Shown here one piece after another: positions 16,481 through 23,853 of a DNA stretch of 64,000 nt. Position 1 is the stretch's first letter; the number at the start of each line of letters is the position of its first letter. The notes beneath the pieces were generated by a model, which was not told the DNA's origin, searched no databases, and saw nothing but the letters and a program-made list of their open reading frames with translations. The position numbers and the translations under genes were made by a program. The DNA is from Porphyromonas vaginalis (GTDB taxonomy: Bacteria; Bacteroidota; Bacteroidia; Bacteroidales; Porphyromonadaceae), in contig NZ_CATQJU010000001.1 of NCBI RefSeq assembly GCF_958301595.1, positions 2,046,001 to 2,110,000 on the forward strand. The letters run 5' to 3'.

Positions 16481-17557
16481 TTACTTGTCGTACCGTTTTG
16501 CTATCTCGATCAGCTTGTCCTTATAGTTATAGATGTCGCTCAAGTCACCATCGACCAAGTCGACATTTTCCTCCAGCTTGTCCTCCGTGATAAATGAGAT
16601 CCGCCGTATATCCCGATAATTAAATCTGAGTCGGCAGACCGTCTGAGTGACCTTGCCGTCAAGGATAACGGCAAAGTAATTCTTCGTGTCTTTGTAGGAG
16701 ATGCGGTCGGGGCTAATGTACTCACTTAGGATAGCCCGACAGATATGGTACGCATCCAGCTCCTCATCGGTAGTCTCAATACCATTGTCAGCCACAGTCT
16801 CCTCCTGCTCATCGGTAGGCTCCTCAGTCGCTTTGTCCGCAGGCTCACTCTCCTTCATTGCGACCTTCAGACGATCAGCGATGATGTCGTTAATGTAGAG
16901 GGATATAGACCGCTTGAGGAGCGGTTGAAACTCCTCGACAACACGCTGAGTCACTATGCCCGTATACAATTGCTTGACGACATAGCGGGTAAAGTCGGGA
17001 CTCGGGTCGGTTAATTCAGTTTGGATCACCGCCCGAAGCTCTCCGAGATACTTCAGCTCGTTAGCGGTCGAGAGGACGGTCTCGACGTTGAAGTACGACT
17101 TGTGGAATTTCTTCAGCTCCTCAATCTGAGCATCCTTCAGTGCCTGCAGGTTCACCTCGAGAAATGGGACGGTGTCCATTTGGTTGGGCTTCTCGAGGTC
17201 GGTATAAAATCGCCATATTATACCATTGGTCAGTACGCCAAACTTAGCCGTCGAGACCCCGAAGTATCTTAAGAGTTGATTGTCGTATAGCGACAAGTCC
17301 TGCGCCCAGTGCTTGCACTCGATCAGTATCACAGGTTCGCCATCCTTGAGGATCGCATAGTCGATCTTCTCGCCCTTCTTTGTGCCGATGTCGCAAGTAT
17401 ACTCGGGCAAGACCTCAGTCGGGTCGAAGACGTTGTACCCTAGAGCCGTAAGCATCGGCATAATCAGTGCGTTTTTGGTCGCCTCCTCGGTCTGCAGATT
17501 GTCCTTTAGCTTGTCAATCTTCTGTCCGATCTGGAGGATCATATCTTTTAAGTCCAT
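16481..17557 (-). CDS. orphan HsdR N-terminal-like nuclease domain protein
   Basis: 358 residues. Residues about 40-160 resemble the N-terminal nuclease domain of type I restriction HsdR subunits, with the PD-(D/E)xK core spread over KIDYAILKDGEPVILIECKH (Asp66, Glu80, Lys82). There is no helicase motor and no hsdM or hsdS gene nearby. After about residue 240 comes an acidic, low-complexity linker, then a ~100-residue C-terminal domain that may bind DNA or a partner. It starts 20 nt after the repressor stop, so it is probably co-expressed in the lysogen. Possible roles are exclusion of other phages or a DNA-repair function; neither is proven. A longer frame to 17614 overlaps the repressor and is rejected. 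Confidence 0.8.
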   Translation of the reverse strand: MDLKDMILQIGQKIDKLKDNLQTEEATKNALIMPMLTALGYNVFDPTEVLPEYTCDIGTKKGEKIDYAILKDGEPVILIECKHWAQDLSLYDNQLLRYFGVSTAKFGVLTNGIIWRFYTDLEKPNQMDTVPFLEVNLQALKDAQIEELKKFHKSYFNVETVLSTANELKYLGELRAVIQTELTDPSPDFTRYVVKQLYTGIVTQRVVEEFQPLLKRSISLYINDIIADRLKVAMKESEPADKATEEPTDEQEETVADNGIETTDEELDAYHICRAILSEYISPDRISYKDTKNYFAVILDGKVTQTVCRLRFNYRDIRRISFITEDKLEENVDLVDGDLSDIYNYKDKLIEIAKRYDK

Positions 17558-17577
17558 ATCTATATTAGTTGAGGTTG

Positions 17578-18324
17578 TTATGCGAAGTAAGCGATGCTGG
17601 CACGGACACGCCACAGCCCCACAACGTGGGAGATCGGGATCTCAAAATCCTCGTACTTGTCATTGTCCGAGCGAGCTATCCAGTACTCTCTGCGCTTTGC
17701 GGGATTGTCGTGCTTGTATAGACGCTTGACGTAGTCCGTCATTGCCTTTGGGTTGGGGTCGTCTGGGTCGTGCAGGACGATAGCGAAAGCCTCTCCAAAG
17801 GGTATCGACAATGGCTCATCGTGGCGAAACCACACTCGAGAGACCGCCAGCCGTGACCCCTGCGGAAAGGTCGGAGCCATCGAGTCTCCAACCACGGGAA
17901 CAATCATATCAGCCCGCACATCGGGCATCGTCCATACGCTCTCTACCTCGTTCATCTCTTCTGCAAGCGGGTAGCCGTCATTGCCCCCCTTGAAAGGCTC
18001 TGAATACATCGGGATCAAGGCAACACCCAGCTCTTTAGCCAGCGACTTCGCTTTCTCCAGCTTATCCAGCGAGAACTCTGTCGGCTCCGTCCGTGGATCG
18101 TGACCGCCCAGCATATCGCCCTCGCCAGTGAGGAGCCAAGCGGAAGAAATCAAGAATTTATCTTGAATAGCCCTCGCCAGCTCATACGAGACGCTAGACT
18201 TACCAGCCTTTATGTCGTAAAACACTTGAGGAGTCTTGAGATTCAACTCCTTTGATATAGCATTGTAGCTCTTGCCTATATGCTCTCTTGCTTGTTCCAA
18301 GCGGGAAAATTGATCTTGTTTCAT
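17578..18324 (-). CDS. phage repressor, XRE helix-turn-helix plus S24 peptidase-like domain
   Basis: 248 residues from ATG 18324, the first start of a recognisable domain; the longer frame to 18495 runs through the operators. Residues 1-60 are an XRE-type HTH (HIGKSYNAISKELNLKTPQVF). The C-terminal S24/LexA-like domain has the serine in VVGDSMAPTFPQGS (Ser148) and a lysine in TDYVKRLY (Lys200), the LexA-family catalytic dyad positions. I do not see an obvious Ala-Gly cleavage site in the linker. It is divergent from the early operon across a 175-bp region with three ATTCAAGAA repeats. It would maintain lysogeny and be inactivated on DNA damage or through ImmA-like proteolysis. Confidence 0.88.
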   Translation of the reverse strand: MKQDQFSRLEQAREHIGKSYNAISKELNLKTPQVFYDIKAGKSSVSYELARAIQDKFLISSAWLLTGEGDMLGGHDPRTEPTEFSLDKLEKAKSLAKELGVALIPMYSEPFKGGNDGYPLAEEMNEVESVWTMPDVRADMIVPVVGDSMAPTFPQGSRLAVSRVWFRHDEPLSIPFGEAFAIVLHDPDDPNPKAMTDYVKRLYKHDNPAKRREYWIARSDNDKYEDFEIPISHVVGLWRVRASIAYFA

Positions 18325-18364
18325 ACTGATAGTAAGTAGGTTACGAGATTTGAGTGAGATTGTC

Positions 18365-18402
18365 TTCAAGAAATTCAAGAAAACGCTTGCGTGATTCAAG
18401 AA
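18365..18402. promoter_or_regulatory. operator-like repeats, three copies of TTCAAGAA
   Basis: TTCAAGAA at 18365-18372, ATTCAAGAA at 18373-18381 and ATTCAAGAA at 18394-18402, between the divergent repressor and early genes. The third overlaps the spacer of the rightward promoter, so repressor binding would block it. The direct-repeat arrangement fits cooperative binding of a dimeric XRE repressor. A related inverted pair, TCAAGAATTTATCTTGA, lies inside the repressor gene near 18147. Confidence 0.65.
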
Positions 18403-18417
18403 TTCTCTGTACCTTTG
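18387..18417 (+). promoter_or_regulatory. rightward early promoter (PR-like)
   Basis: TTG at 18387-18389, a 20-nt spacer and TACCTTTG at 18410-18417. It lies 83 nt upstream of the first early gene and overlaps the operator-like repeats. Confidence 0.75.
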
Positions 18418-18499
18418 CAGTAACAAAGTAAGGGAGTAGAACCTCCACCACATAAGTAACACCACAAAAGTAACGCAAACCAAGCAAGAAAACAAGACT

Positions 18500-18787
18500 A
18501 TGACACAAGAAGAACTAAGAGAAAATCTAAAGCGCTACGACTTCGAGGGCGTAACGAATGAGAAACTGCTGGCGGTCAGAGACACCGCCAGGGATGTGCA
18601 GGAAAAGCTACATAGCATCTGCAATGAGCTACGCAACTACAACGACTTAGGCGTACTCTACGCCAACCCCGATGAGGTGAGAGACTGCGTAAAAGAGTGC
18701 CTCCAAGCACTCGCAGACGAGGAAGCTATGTACGGAACTTTTGTCAAGAGACTAGGAGATGAGATAGTCAAGAGACTAAACAAGTAA
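18500..18787 (+). CDS. early phage protein, unknown function
   Basis: 95 residues, the first gene of the rightward early operon. It is hydrophilic and helical, rich in Glu, Lys and Arg (MTQEELRENLKRYDFEGVTN), with a predicted long central helix. No domain is recognised. By position (cro-like site) it could be a small regulator, but it has no visible HTH. The next gene begins 18 nt downstream. Confidence 0.7.
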   Translation: MTQEELRENLKRYDFEGVTNEKLLAVRDTARDVQEKLHSICNELRNYNDLGVLYANPDEVRDCVKECLQALADEEAMYGTFVKRLGDEIVKRLNK

Positions 18788-18805
18788 CCACAAGCGGACA
18801 AGGAT

Positions 18806-19120
18806 ATGATACAGACAGTAACACTACACGAGATTGCAAGGGGGCTAAACAGTATCGATATTAAGGCGTACAGCCTATCATTTCTAATCACCTACAAGGC
18901 ATACACCCACGAGGCTATAGTCAAGCTCGAGCGATCAGCAAGAGAGATCAAAGAGTACATGATCTTAGACATGCCAGCAGGAGATGCAGCATGCGTGGAG
19001 GTTAAAAACCTAAAGAATGAACTAGTATCTGGTATCGAGAGACAAGCAGAGGTCTACAGAGACCACCTCTCGAGCGTAGACAAGGAGATAACCAAGCGAC
19101 TAGAGGCAACCGACAAATGA
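18806..19120 (+). CDS. early phage protein, unknown function
   Basis: 104 residues, helical and charged, beginning MIQTVTLHEIARGLNSIDIK. No recognisable domain, signal or TM segment. It follows the previous gene by 18 nt in the same operon. It has the typical composition of small early phage proteins that modulate the host. Confidence 0.65.
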   Translation: MIQTVTLHEIARGLNSIDIKAYSLSFLITYKAYTHEAIVKLERSAREIKEYMILDMPAGDAACVEVKNLKNELVSGIERQAEVYRDHLSSVDKEITKRLEATDK

Positions 19121-19196
19121 TGGTAGTCAGCGTAGAGCAGAGACACCATCCAACAGTAGCTATGTACAACCTTTGCCTCTGACACTACGCACGAGA

Positions 19197-19254
19197 GACG
19201 CCACGGGGGCGTCCGTGAGGACTAGGGGCAATGCAAGCGCCCACCCCGTGCGTC
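19197..19254 (+). other. GC-rich structured element in the early intergenic region
   Basis: GACGCCACGGGG (19197-19208) can pair with CCCCGTGCGTC (19244-19254) with one bulge, and GACGCC also pairs locally with GGCGTC (19208-19213), so two alternative stems are possible. No T-tract follows. It sits in a 173-bp gap between early genes and may be an attenuator or a small RNA structure. Confidence 0.4.
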
Positions 19255-19293
19255 GCTACTAACAACACAACCAACACACCAAACAATAAGACT

Positions 19294-19638
19294 ATGAGAC
19301 AATACAAGGAGAGCGAGTGGAGAGAGGAGTACGAGGAGCTCAATCGGGAGGGCAGGTGCTCAACGGAGATGGAGATATTCTGTAACGCTATGAGCATCAG
19401 CAGAGCTACAACACGAGGAGCAGTCCTCCACAGCTACTTCAGTCTGCCACCGGAAAATCAGCTTGACCGCCACTACATTCTAGATGCCCGCAAGCGACTT
19501 AAAGCTATCCGCAAGAAGCGCAAGAAGCGAGTAATAGACAAGATACGCCAGTGGCGCAAGTCAATCACCACGAGGATATACCGCTGGCAACTCCAGTGCG
19601 AGTACAAGCGGATCATGAGACACGACCAAACCAAATAA
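19294..19638 (+). CDS. early phage protein, highly basic C-terminus
   Basis: 114 residues from ATG 19294. The N-terminal half is acidic (YKESEWREEYEELNREGRCS). The C-terminal half is strongly basic (RKRLKAIRKKRKKRVIDKIR, then RQWRKSITTRIYRWQ), suggesting nucleic-acid binding. No family recognised. A longer upstream start lies in the structured intergenic element and is less likely. Confidence 0.6.
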   Translation: MRQYKESEWREEYEELNREGRCSTEMEIFCNAMSISRATTRGAVLHSYFSLPPENQLDRHYILDARKRLKAIRKKRKKRVIDKIRQWRKSITTRIYRWQLQCEYKRIMRHDQTK

Positions 19639-19650
19639 CACAATAGAGCA

Positions 19651-19881
19651 ATGAGCAAGACAAGAGAGCAAATCATCATCCCCGCACGGGATTATGAAAA
19701 GTACAAGCTCTGGACAGACATCAACAGAGCGTACGACAAGATGCGTCGGGACGAGCCCGACAAGAGTAATAACACCATACACACCTACATCGGTGCGACC
19801 TATGGCGTATCCATCAGCACCGTCATCAACGCAATCAGCAGATGCACGGAGACAACCAGTATAACACTAACACGGGAGTAA
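19651..19881 (+). CDS. small HTH-like early protein
   Basis: 76 residues. The second half, TYIGATYGVSISTVINAISR, has the shape of a helix-turn-helix recognition unit (a conserved Gly-Val-Ser turn). It may be a DNA-binding regulator of early genes. It starts 12 nt after the previous gene and is followed 4 nt later by the excisionase-like gene. Confidence 0.6.
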   Translation: MSKTREQIIIPARDYEKYKLWTDINRAYDKMRRDEPDKSNNTIHTYIGATYGVSISTVINAISRCTETTSITLTRE

Positions 19882-19885
19882 GACC

Positions 19886-20194
19886 ATGGCAACAACATCA
19901 ATTGACGACATAAAGCGCCAACTCGATCGAATCGAGCAGTACGCAGGCATCGCCTCAAAGGAGGTGCTCACGCTCGAGGAGACAATGATCTACACGGGGT
20001 GCGCACGCACGACCCTCTACCGCCTCACCAGTGCCAAAGAGATACCCCACTACAAGCTGGGGCAGGCGCTCCGCTTCAAAAAGTCCGAGCTGGACGAGTG
20101 GCTCACCCGCAACAAGGTAGCGACCGCCAAGGAGATCGAGAGCAAAGCCGTCACATACATGACGCTCAAGGATAAGGGCTACGCCCGCAAATAG
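19886..20194 (+). CDS. excisionase-like helix-turn-helix (HTH_17) protein
   Basis: 102 residues with a short N-terminal coiled region (DDIKRQLDRIEQYAG) and a MerR/excisionase-type winged HTH: LTLEETMIYTGCARTTLYRL, then HYKLGQALRFKKSELDEWL. This arrangement is shared by Xis-type directionality factors and by Bacteroidota conjugative-transposon HTH proteins. It is far from the integrase, so it may instead be a general regulator or act in replication initiation. Confidence in the fold is good; the role is inferred. Confidence 0.78.
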   Translation: MATTSIDDIKRQLDRIEQYAGIASKEVLTLEETMIYTGCARTTLYRLTSAKEIPHYKLGQALRFKKSELDEWLTRNKVATAKEIESKAVTYMTLKDKGYARK

Positions 20195-20203
20195 ACCAAG
20201 AAT

Positions 20204-20494
20204 ATGACACCGCAAGGACTAACTAAGCTGAAAGAACTAGCGACTGAAGTAGACGAACTCCTATCTAAGACTAAAGGGCTGGTGACACGTATCCGAAATT
20301 TCTACGGATATGAGGAGGACGTCTTAGACTGGGACGCCCATATGCAACTATTAAACGCAGGTGCCGCAATGAAAGATGCTGTACCGTGTATGAAAGATGC
20401 TCTCTTAGGGCTACAGAAAGCGTACAACGCTGAGGAGGAGGATATGAAGTTTAACAATGTACTACCAGACGACCAAGACGATGACGAAAGATGA
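20204..20494 (+). CDS. early phage protein, unknown function
   Basis: 96 residues, helical, ending in a very acidic tail (NVLPDDQDDDER). It contains heptad-like leucine spacing near the N-terminus (LTKLKELATEVDELLSKTKG), so a coiled coil is likely. Its last 14 nt overlap the next gene. Confidence 0.65.
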   Translation: MTPQGLTKLKELATEVDELLSKTKGLVTRIRNFYGYEEDVLDWDAHMQLLNAGAAMKDAVPCMKDALLGLQKAYNAEEEDMKFNNVLPDDQDDDER

Positions 20495-20750
20495 ACTGAT
20501 AAACGGGCTCCTTGACTGGGCTGCCGAGGACGAGGACAATCTCAGCGTGATGATTATCGCAGGAGACGCTACTGGCGTCAACGTGGCTGGCAACTGGTCT
20601 GAAGATAATGATAACATGCTCAGAGCCATGACTACGGCCATGTGCACGAATGAATACGTAAGAGATGTATGCGCTAAAGCACTGGAACTAGCAAGGTTAC
20701 AAGAAGTAACAAAGACAATTATAGCAAACGACTACTATGACAAAGAATAG
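20481..20750 (+). CDS. early phage protein, unknown function
   Basis: 89 residues from the internal ATG at 20481, which gives a 14-nt overlap with the preceding gene rather than a longer one. It is acidic (LLDWAAEDEDNLSVMIIAGD) with no known domain. It overlaps the following membrane-protein gene by 14 nt, so these three are tightly packed and likely translationally coupled. Confidence 0.65.
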   Translation: MTKDELINGLLDWAAEDEDNLSVMIIAGDATGVNVAGNWSEDNDNMLRAMTTAMCTNEYVRDVCAKALELARLQEVTKTIIANDYYDKE

Positions 20751-20988
20751 ACTGGTAACGATTGAAAGCTGGCTCCGAGTGCTGGGGCTGGCGTTGCTGG
20801 GCGGTGTGGGCTTTTGCCTATTGCTGCATGACCTAGACGCAGGCACCCCCACCTTGTCGATGGGCTGGAGCATCCTCGCCCGCATCGCAGGCGCAGGCAT
20901 CCTCTACCTAGCATGCAAGGTCGGCAAGGCACTACACAAGTGGGGTATGCTACCGACAATACTAACGGATAACGGACAAAACGACTGA
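20737..20988 (+). CDS. small membrane protein, two TM helices
   Basis: 83 residues with two hydrophobic helices: about 13-29 (VLGLALLGGVGFCLLLH) and about 42-61 (MGWSILARIAGAGILYLACK). It resembles small inner-membrane proteins of phage early regions that act in superinfection exclusion or host modulation. A holin role is possible from topology but is unlikely given its position in the early operon. Confidence 0.65.
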   Translation: MTKNRLVTIESWLRVLGLALLGGVGFCLLLHDLDAGTPTLSMGWSILARIAGAGILYLACKVGKALHKWGMLPTILTDNGQND

Positions 20989-20991
20989 GCT

Positions 20992-21339
20992 ATGATGACT
21001 GAAGATCTAAAGCGTAGCCAAGAGAGCTACCTGCAAAAGGTGCTGGACATAGCACGAGAGATACCAGCACAGAGAGGGGCTAGCCTGCAGAAGCAGTACT
21101 ACGCACTCAAGGATATAACCAACGGACTGAGAGTAGCGATCCAAGGGCTAATCGACCTGCAGAGGCTATACGCCCCCGACAAGATAAGCTTCAAGCTCCT
21201 CCCCCTCTCAGAGACACTCGAGGACTACCACAGCATCGCCCGCACAGCATCCATCGACACGATACGAGCTATCGAGAGGGTTATAGCCTCCGAGATGCGC
21301 CAGCTAGAGGAGCCAGACGGAAACCAAACAGAGCAATGA
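20992..21339 (+). CDS. early phage protein, unknown function
   Basis: 115 residues, helical, with no recognised domain. It starts 3 nt after the membrane-protein gene and overlaps the next gene in an ATGA. Central sequence: ALKDITNGLRVAIQGLIDLQ. It may belong with the two following paralogous proteins, since all three are similar-sized helical proteins with Arg/Ile/Glu-rich ends, but clear similarity is seen only between the latter two. Confidence 0.65.
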   Translation: MMTEDLKRSQESYLQKVLDIAREIPAQRGASLQKQYYALKDITNGLRVAIQGLIDLQRLYAPDKISFKLLPLSETLEDYHSIARTASIDTIRAIERVIASEMRQLEEPDGNQTEQ

Positions 21340-21758
21340 TAGACTACGACAGCGACATCTCCGTCACACGACTAGACACGGGAGAGATAGCCCACATACG
21401 GTACGAGCAGACAGACGACTATCCACGCCTAGCCGACCGACTGAGAGTCACGGCATACGACCAAGCGAGAGACCTCGCACAAGACTGTCGCACGTTACTC
21501 GGTGATACGATCGAGCTACTAGACCACGCCCGAGTAGGACTCACCGACGAGGAGGAGGCACTACTGGACAAGATAGTTGACGCATCACGCAGGGCGCACA
21601 CGGCACTCCGAGAGACGTTCAGCGGACTGGAGGAGTGGAACCAACTCGATGGGCGCAAAGCACTCAATGAGCGCAAAGCACTCAATGAGCGCATGAAACA
21701 ACAAACACAACAGAGCAATGGACAAGCAGGTACAAGAGATCACAACCAACGTGACTGA
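21336..21758 (+). CDS. early phage protein, first of two tandem paralogues
   Basis: 140 residues. It shares its layout and many residues with the next gene: TGEIAHIRYEQTDDYPRLAD against TGEIQLVQYDWTPDKEDFPR, then VTAYDQARDL against YTAYDQAKDL, and AHTALRETFSGLEEW against AYTALKDTISGLWEW. It has an extra C-terminal tail with a tandem 15-bp duplication giving ALNERKALNERM. Unknown function. The overlap with the next gene is 41 nt, which suggests tandem duplication followed by tail erosion. Confidence 0.65.
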   Translation: MIDYDSDISVTRLDTGEIAHIRYEQTDDYPRLADRLRVTAYDQARDLAQDCRTLLGDTIELLDHARVGLTDEEEALLDKIVDASRRAHTALRETFSGLEEWNQLDGRKALNERKALNERMKQQTQQSNGQAGTRDHNQRD

Positions 21759-22074
21759 GACGGGAGAGATCCAGCTCGTACAGTACGACTGGACACCCGA
21801 CAAGGAGGACTTTCCACGCCACGCAGACGTGCTGAGATACACGGCATACGACCAAGCGAAAGACCTCACAAGCGCACTCGACAAGACGCTCTGCAATACA
21901 ATCGAGCAACTACACGAGGAGCAAGACGACCTCACAGGCGTGGAGCAGGCACGACTGAACGAGATATACACCACGATGCACAGAGCGTACACAGCTCTCA
22001 AGGACACGATCAGCGGGCTATGGGAGTGGCACGTCGCCGTGGATCGCACGCCACAGAGCGCATGGCGCAAATAG
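21718..22074 (+). CDS. early phage protein, second of two tandem paralogues
   Basis: 118 residues, clearly homologous over most of its length to the preceding gene product (TGEI...YTAYDQAKDL...YTALKDTISGLWEW). No known domain. Keeping two diverged copies suggests either distinct targets or a heteromeric complex. Confidence 0.65.
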   Translation: MDKQVQEITTNVTETGEIQLVQYDWTPDKEDFPRHADVLRYTAYDQAKDLTSALDKTLCNTIEQLHEEQDDLTGVEQARLNEIYTTMHRAYTALKDTISGLWEWHVAVDRTPQSAWRK

Positions 22075-22130
22075 ACAAGGCTCTCAAGGACTTAGAGGAG
22101 AGCGACAAGACAGACAATATCAACCAATAA
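22062..22130 (+). CDS. possible 22-residue peptide frame
   Basis: An ATG overlaps the stop region of the preceding gene and gives MAQIDKALKDLEESDKTDNI plus two residues. It is consistent with local coupling, but is too short to be certain; it may be the eroded end of a duplicated gene. Confidence 0.25.
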   Translation: MAQIDKALKDLEESDKTDNINQ

Positions 22131-22143
22131 CACAATAAAGACA

Positions 22144-22785
22144 ATGGACGCAATAAGCATCAAGCAAGGAGCGCACAGCGCACTACTACTACACCTCGCA
22201 CAGATACAGAGCGAGCTGAAAGCACCCAAGGGGCAATACAACAAGTTTGGCGGTTTCAAATATCGCAGTTGCGAGGACATACTCGAGGCGGTCAAGCCTC
22301 TACTCAAGGAGCTGGGACTAGTTCTCCTCATCACGGACGACATTGTCCAGATAGGCGAGCGGTACTACGTCCGAGCCACCGCCACAATATACGACAGCGA
22401 GGGGAGCTACATTAGCAACTCAGCTCTCGCACGTGAGGATGCAAACAAGGGCAAGATGGACGGCTCACAAATGACTGGCTCCGCCAGCTCATACGCCCGC
22501 AAGTACGCCCTCAACGGACTCTTCGCCATCGATGACACCAAAGACGCAGACACGGACGAGTACACCAAGGCGCAGGAGGGCAAGAAGTCGACAGCCAAAG
22601 CAACGGCACAGCCAGCCTTCACGGACGAGATCAAAGGCACACTAGCCAAGGCGCAGACGGTGCAGGAGCTGGTGGAGACCTTCGGACGGCTCCCGCAGGC
22701 ACTACGAGACAGCGCAGAGGTCAAGAGCTACTGCGCTCAGCTCAAGAGCAACCTAGAGACCCCGCAACCAGCGACCAAAAAATAG
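22144..22785 (+). CDS. erf: ERF-family single-strand annealing protein
   Basis: 213 residues. The ERF core is recognisable: KAPKGQYNKFGGFKYRSCED, then ILEAVKPLLKELGL and the highly conserved QMTGSASSYARKYALNGLFA with DDTKDAD. ERF proteins anneal complementary single strands in phage recombination and genome circularisation. The C-terminal ~65 residues are a low-complexity linker and a short tail, as in other ERF proteins. It is followed by the exonuclease, giving the usual annealase-exonuclease pair, with an unusual iteron array between them. Confidence 0.9.
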   Translation: MDAISIKQGAHSALLLHLAQIQSELKAPKGQYNKFGGFKYRSCEDILEAVKPLLKELGLVLLITDDIVQIGERYYVRATATIYDSEGSYISNSALAREDANKGKMDGSQMTGSASSYARKYALNGLFAIDDTKDADTDEYTKAQEGKKSTAKATAQPAFTDEIKGTLAKAQTVQELVETFGRLPQALRDSAEVKSYCAQLKSNLETPQPATKK

Positions 22786-22893
22786 ATGCGCATCTATTGA
22801 ACAAAAGACCTAGGTCTATCGAACAATAGACACCTGTCTATCAATCAATAGACACCTATCTATCAATCAATAGACAGCTGTCTAATTTCAACC
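22784..22893. repeat. five 22-bp iterons, each with a 12-bp palindrome
   Basis: Units begin exactly every 22 bp at 22784, 22806, 22828, 22850 and 22872. Their heads read AGATGCGCATCT, AGACCTAGGTCT, AGACACCTGTCT, AGACACCTATCT and AGACAGCTGTCT. Three are perfect palindromes and one is nearly so, although the central bases differ, so the dyad is kept while the sequence changes. Spacers are AT-rich (for example ATCAATCAAT). The array fills the gap between the erf stop and the exonuclease start. It is likely a binding array for a dimeric protein, either origin or operator. Confidence 0.85.
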
Positions 22894-22917
22894 AATCCAA
22901 AGCAAGCAAAAAAGAAA

Positions 22918-23835
22918 ATGAAAGCAACCGACTTAACCACCTCCCCGATCTTCTTTGACCCCGAGGTACACGAGTATCTCCTTATCGGGAGGGACTTCTC
23001 AACAATAGCCTACAGCGGGGTCACCTCCATACTCAGTCAAGTACTCTTCCCAAACAAGTACAAGGACGTGGACGAGGACGTGCTGGCGAGAGCAGCCGCA
23101 CGTGGCACACGCATCCACGAGCTATGTCAAGCCACCGACACGAGAGCCACGGAGCCACGGGAGGGCGACGACCAATATGTCTCTGAGGTGACCAATTACG
23201 AGTTACTCAAGCTGAGCAACGACATCACCATGGTCGCCAACGAGTACCTCGTGAGCCGTGACGATTGGGGCATAGCTAGTCAGATAGACTGCGTGGACAG
23301 CGAGGGAAATTTATACGACATCAAGACCACCTACCGACTAGACACGGAGTACGTGTCGTGGCAACTATCCTTCTACGCTGAGATGTACGAGGCGCAGAAT
23401 CCAACGCTCAAGGCGGGCAAGCTCTACGCCATCTGGCTACGAGGTGCCGAGTGCAAGCTCGTCGAGGTGCCACGCAAGACGCCTGCGCAGATCCAGCAGG
23501 TCATAGACGCATGGCAGGCGGACGTGACACTCACGACAGCCGATGGAGACGACATAGACCGCCTCGTAGCTATCGAGGAGCAGATCGCCATCCTCAAGGA
23601 CGCACTCAGCGAGCTAGAGATCAAGCGCACCCAAGCACTTGAGCCGATACGTGCGAAGATGGACGAAGACGGAGTCAAGAGCGTGGACAACCCCCGCATT
23701 AAGATCACCCTCGTAGCGGACAGCACCTCCACACGCTTCGACTCCAAGCGGTTCAAAGCTGACCACAGCGACCTTTTCGCCCAGTACAGCACGGAGACAA
23801 CACGTGCAGGCTATATCAAGACAACACTCATCTAA
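22918..23835 (+). CDS. PD-(D/E)xK exonuclease, RecB/YqaJ-like
   Basis: 305 residues. Nuclease motifs are visible: RGTRIHELC (His67), IASQIDCVDSEG (Asp124), LYDIKTTY (Asp134, Lys136) and SWQLSFYAEMYE with the conserved glutamine. The fold matches RecB-type phage recombination exonucleases that resect DNA ends to give single strands for the ERF annealase upstream. The C-terminal ~100 residues carry a helical segment (VAIEEQIAILKDALSELEIK) and an unknown domain. The next gene encodes an SSB-like protein, completing a recombination cassette. Confidence 0.85.
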   Translation: MKATDLTTSPIFFDPEVHEYLLIGRDFSTIAYSGVTSILSQVLFPNKYKDVDEDVLARAAARGTRIHELCQATDTRATEPREGDDQYVSEVTNYELLKLSNDITMVANEYLVSRDDWGIASQIDCVDSEGNLYDIKTTYRLDTEYVSWQLSFYAEMYEAQNPTLKAGKLYAIWLRGAECKLVEVPRKTPAQIQQVIDAWQADVTLTTADGDDIDRLVAIEEQIAILKDALSELEIKRTQALEPIRAKMDEDGVKSVDNPRIKITLVADSTSTRFDSKRFKADHSDLFAQYSTETTRAGYIKTTLI

Positions 23836-23853
23836 TTTTTAACCGATACAATT

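Noticed and set aside
22784-22893. Resemblance to a small CRISPR array (five regular repeats)
   Set aside because: The period is only 22 bp, spacers are nearly identical AT-rich sequence rather than unique, and no cas genes are present.
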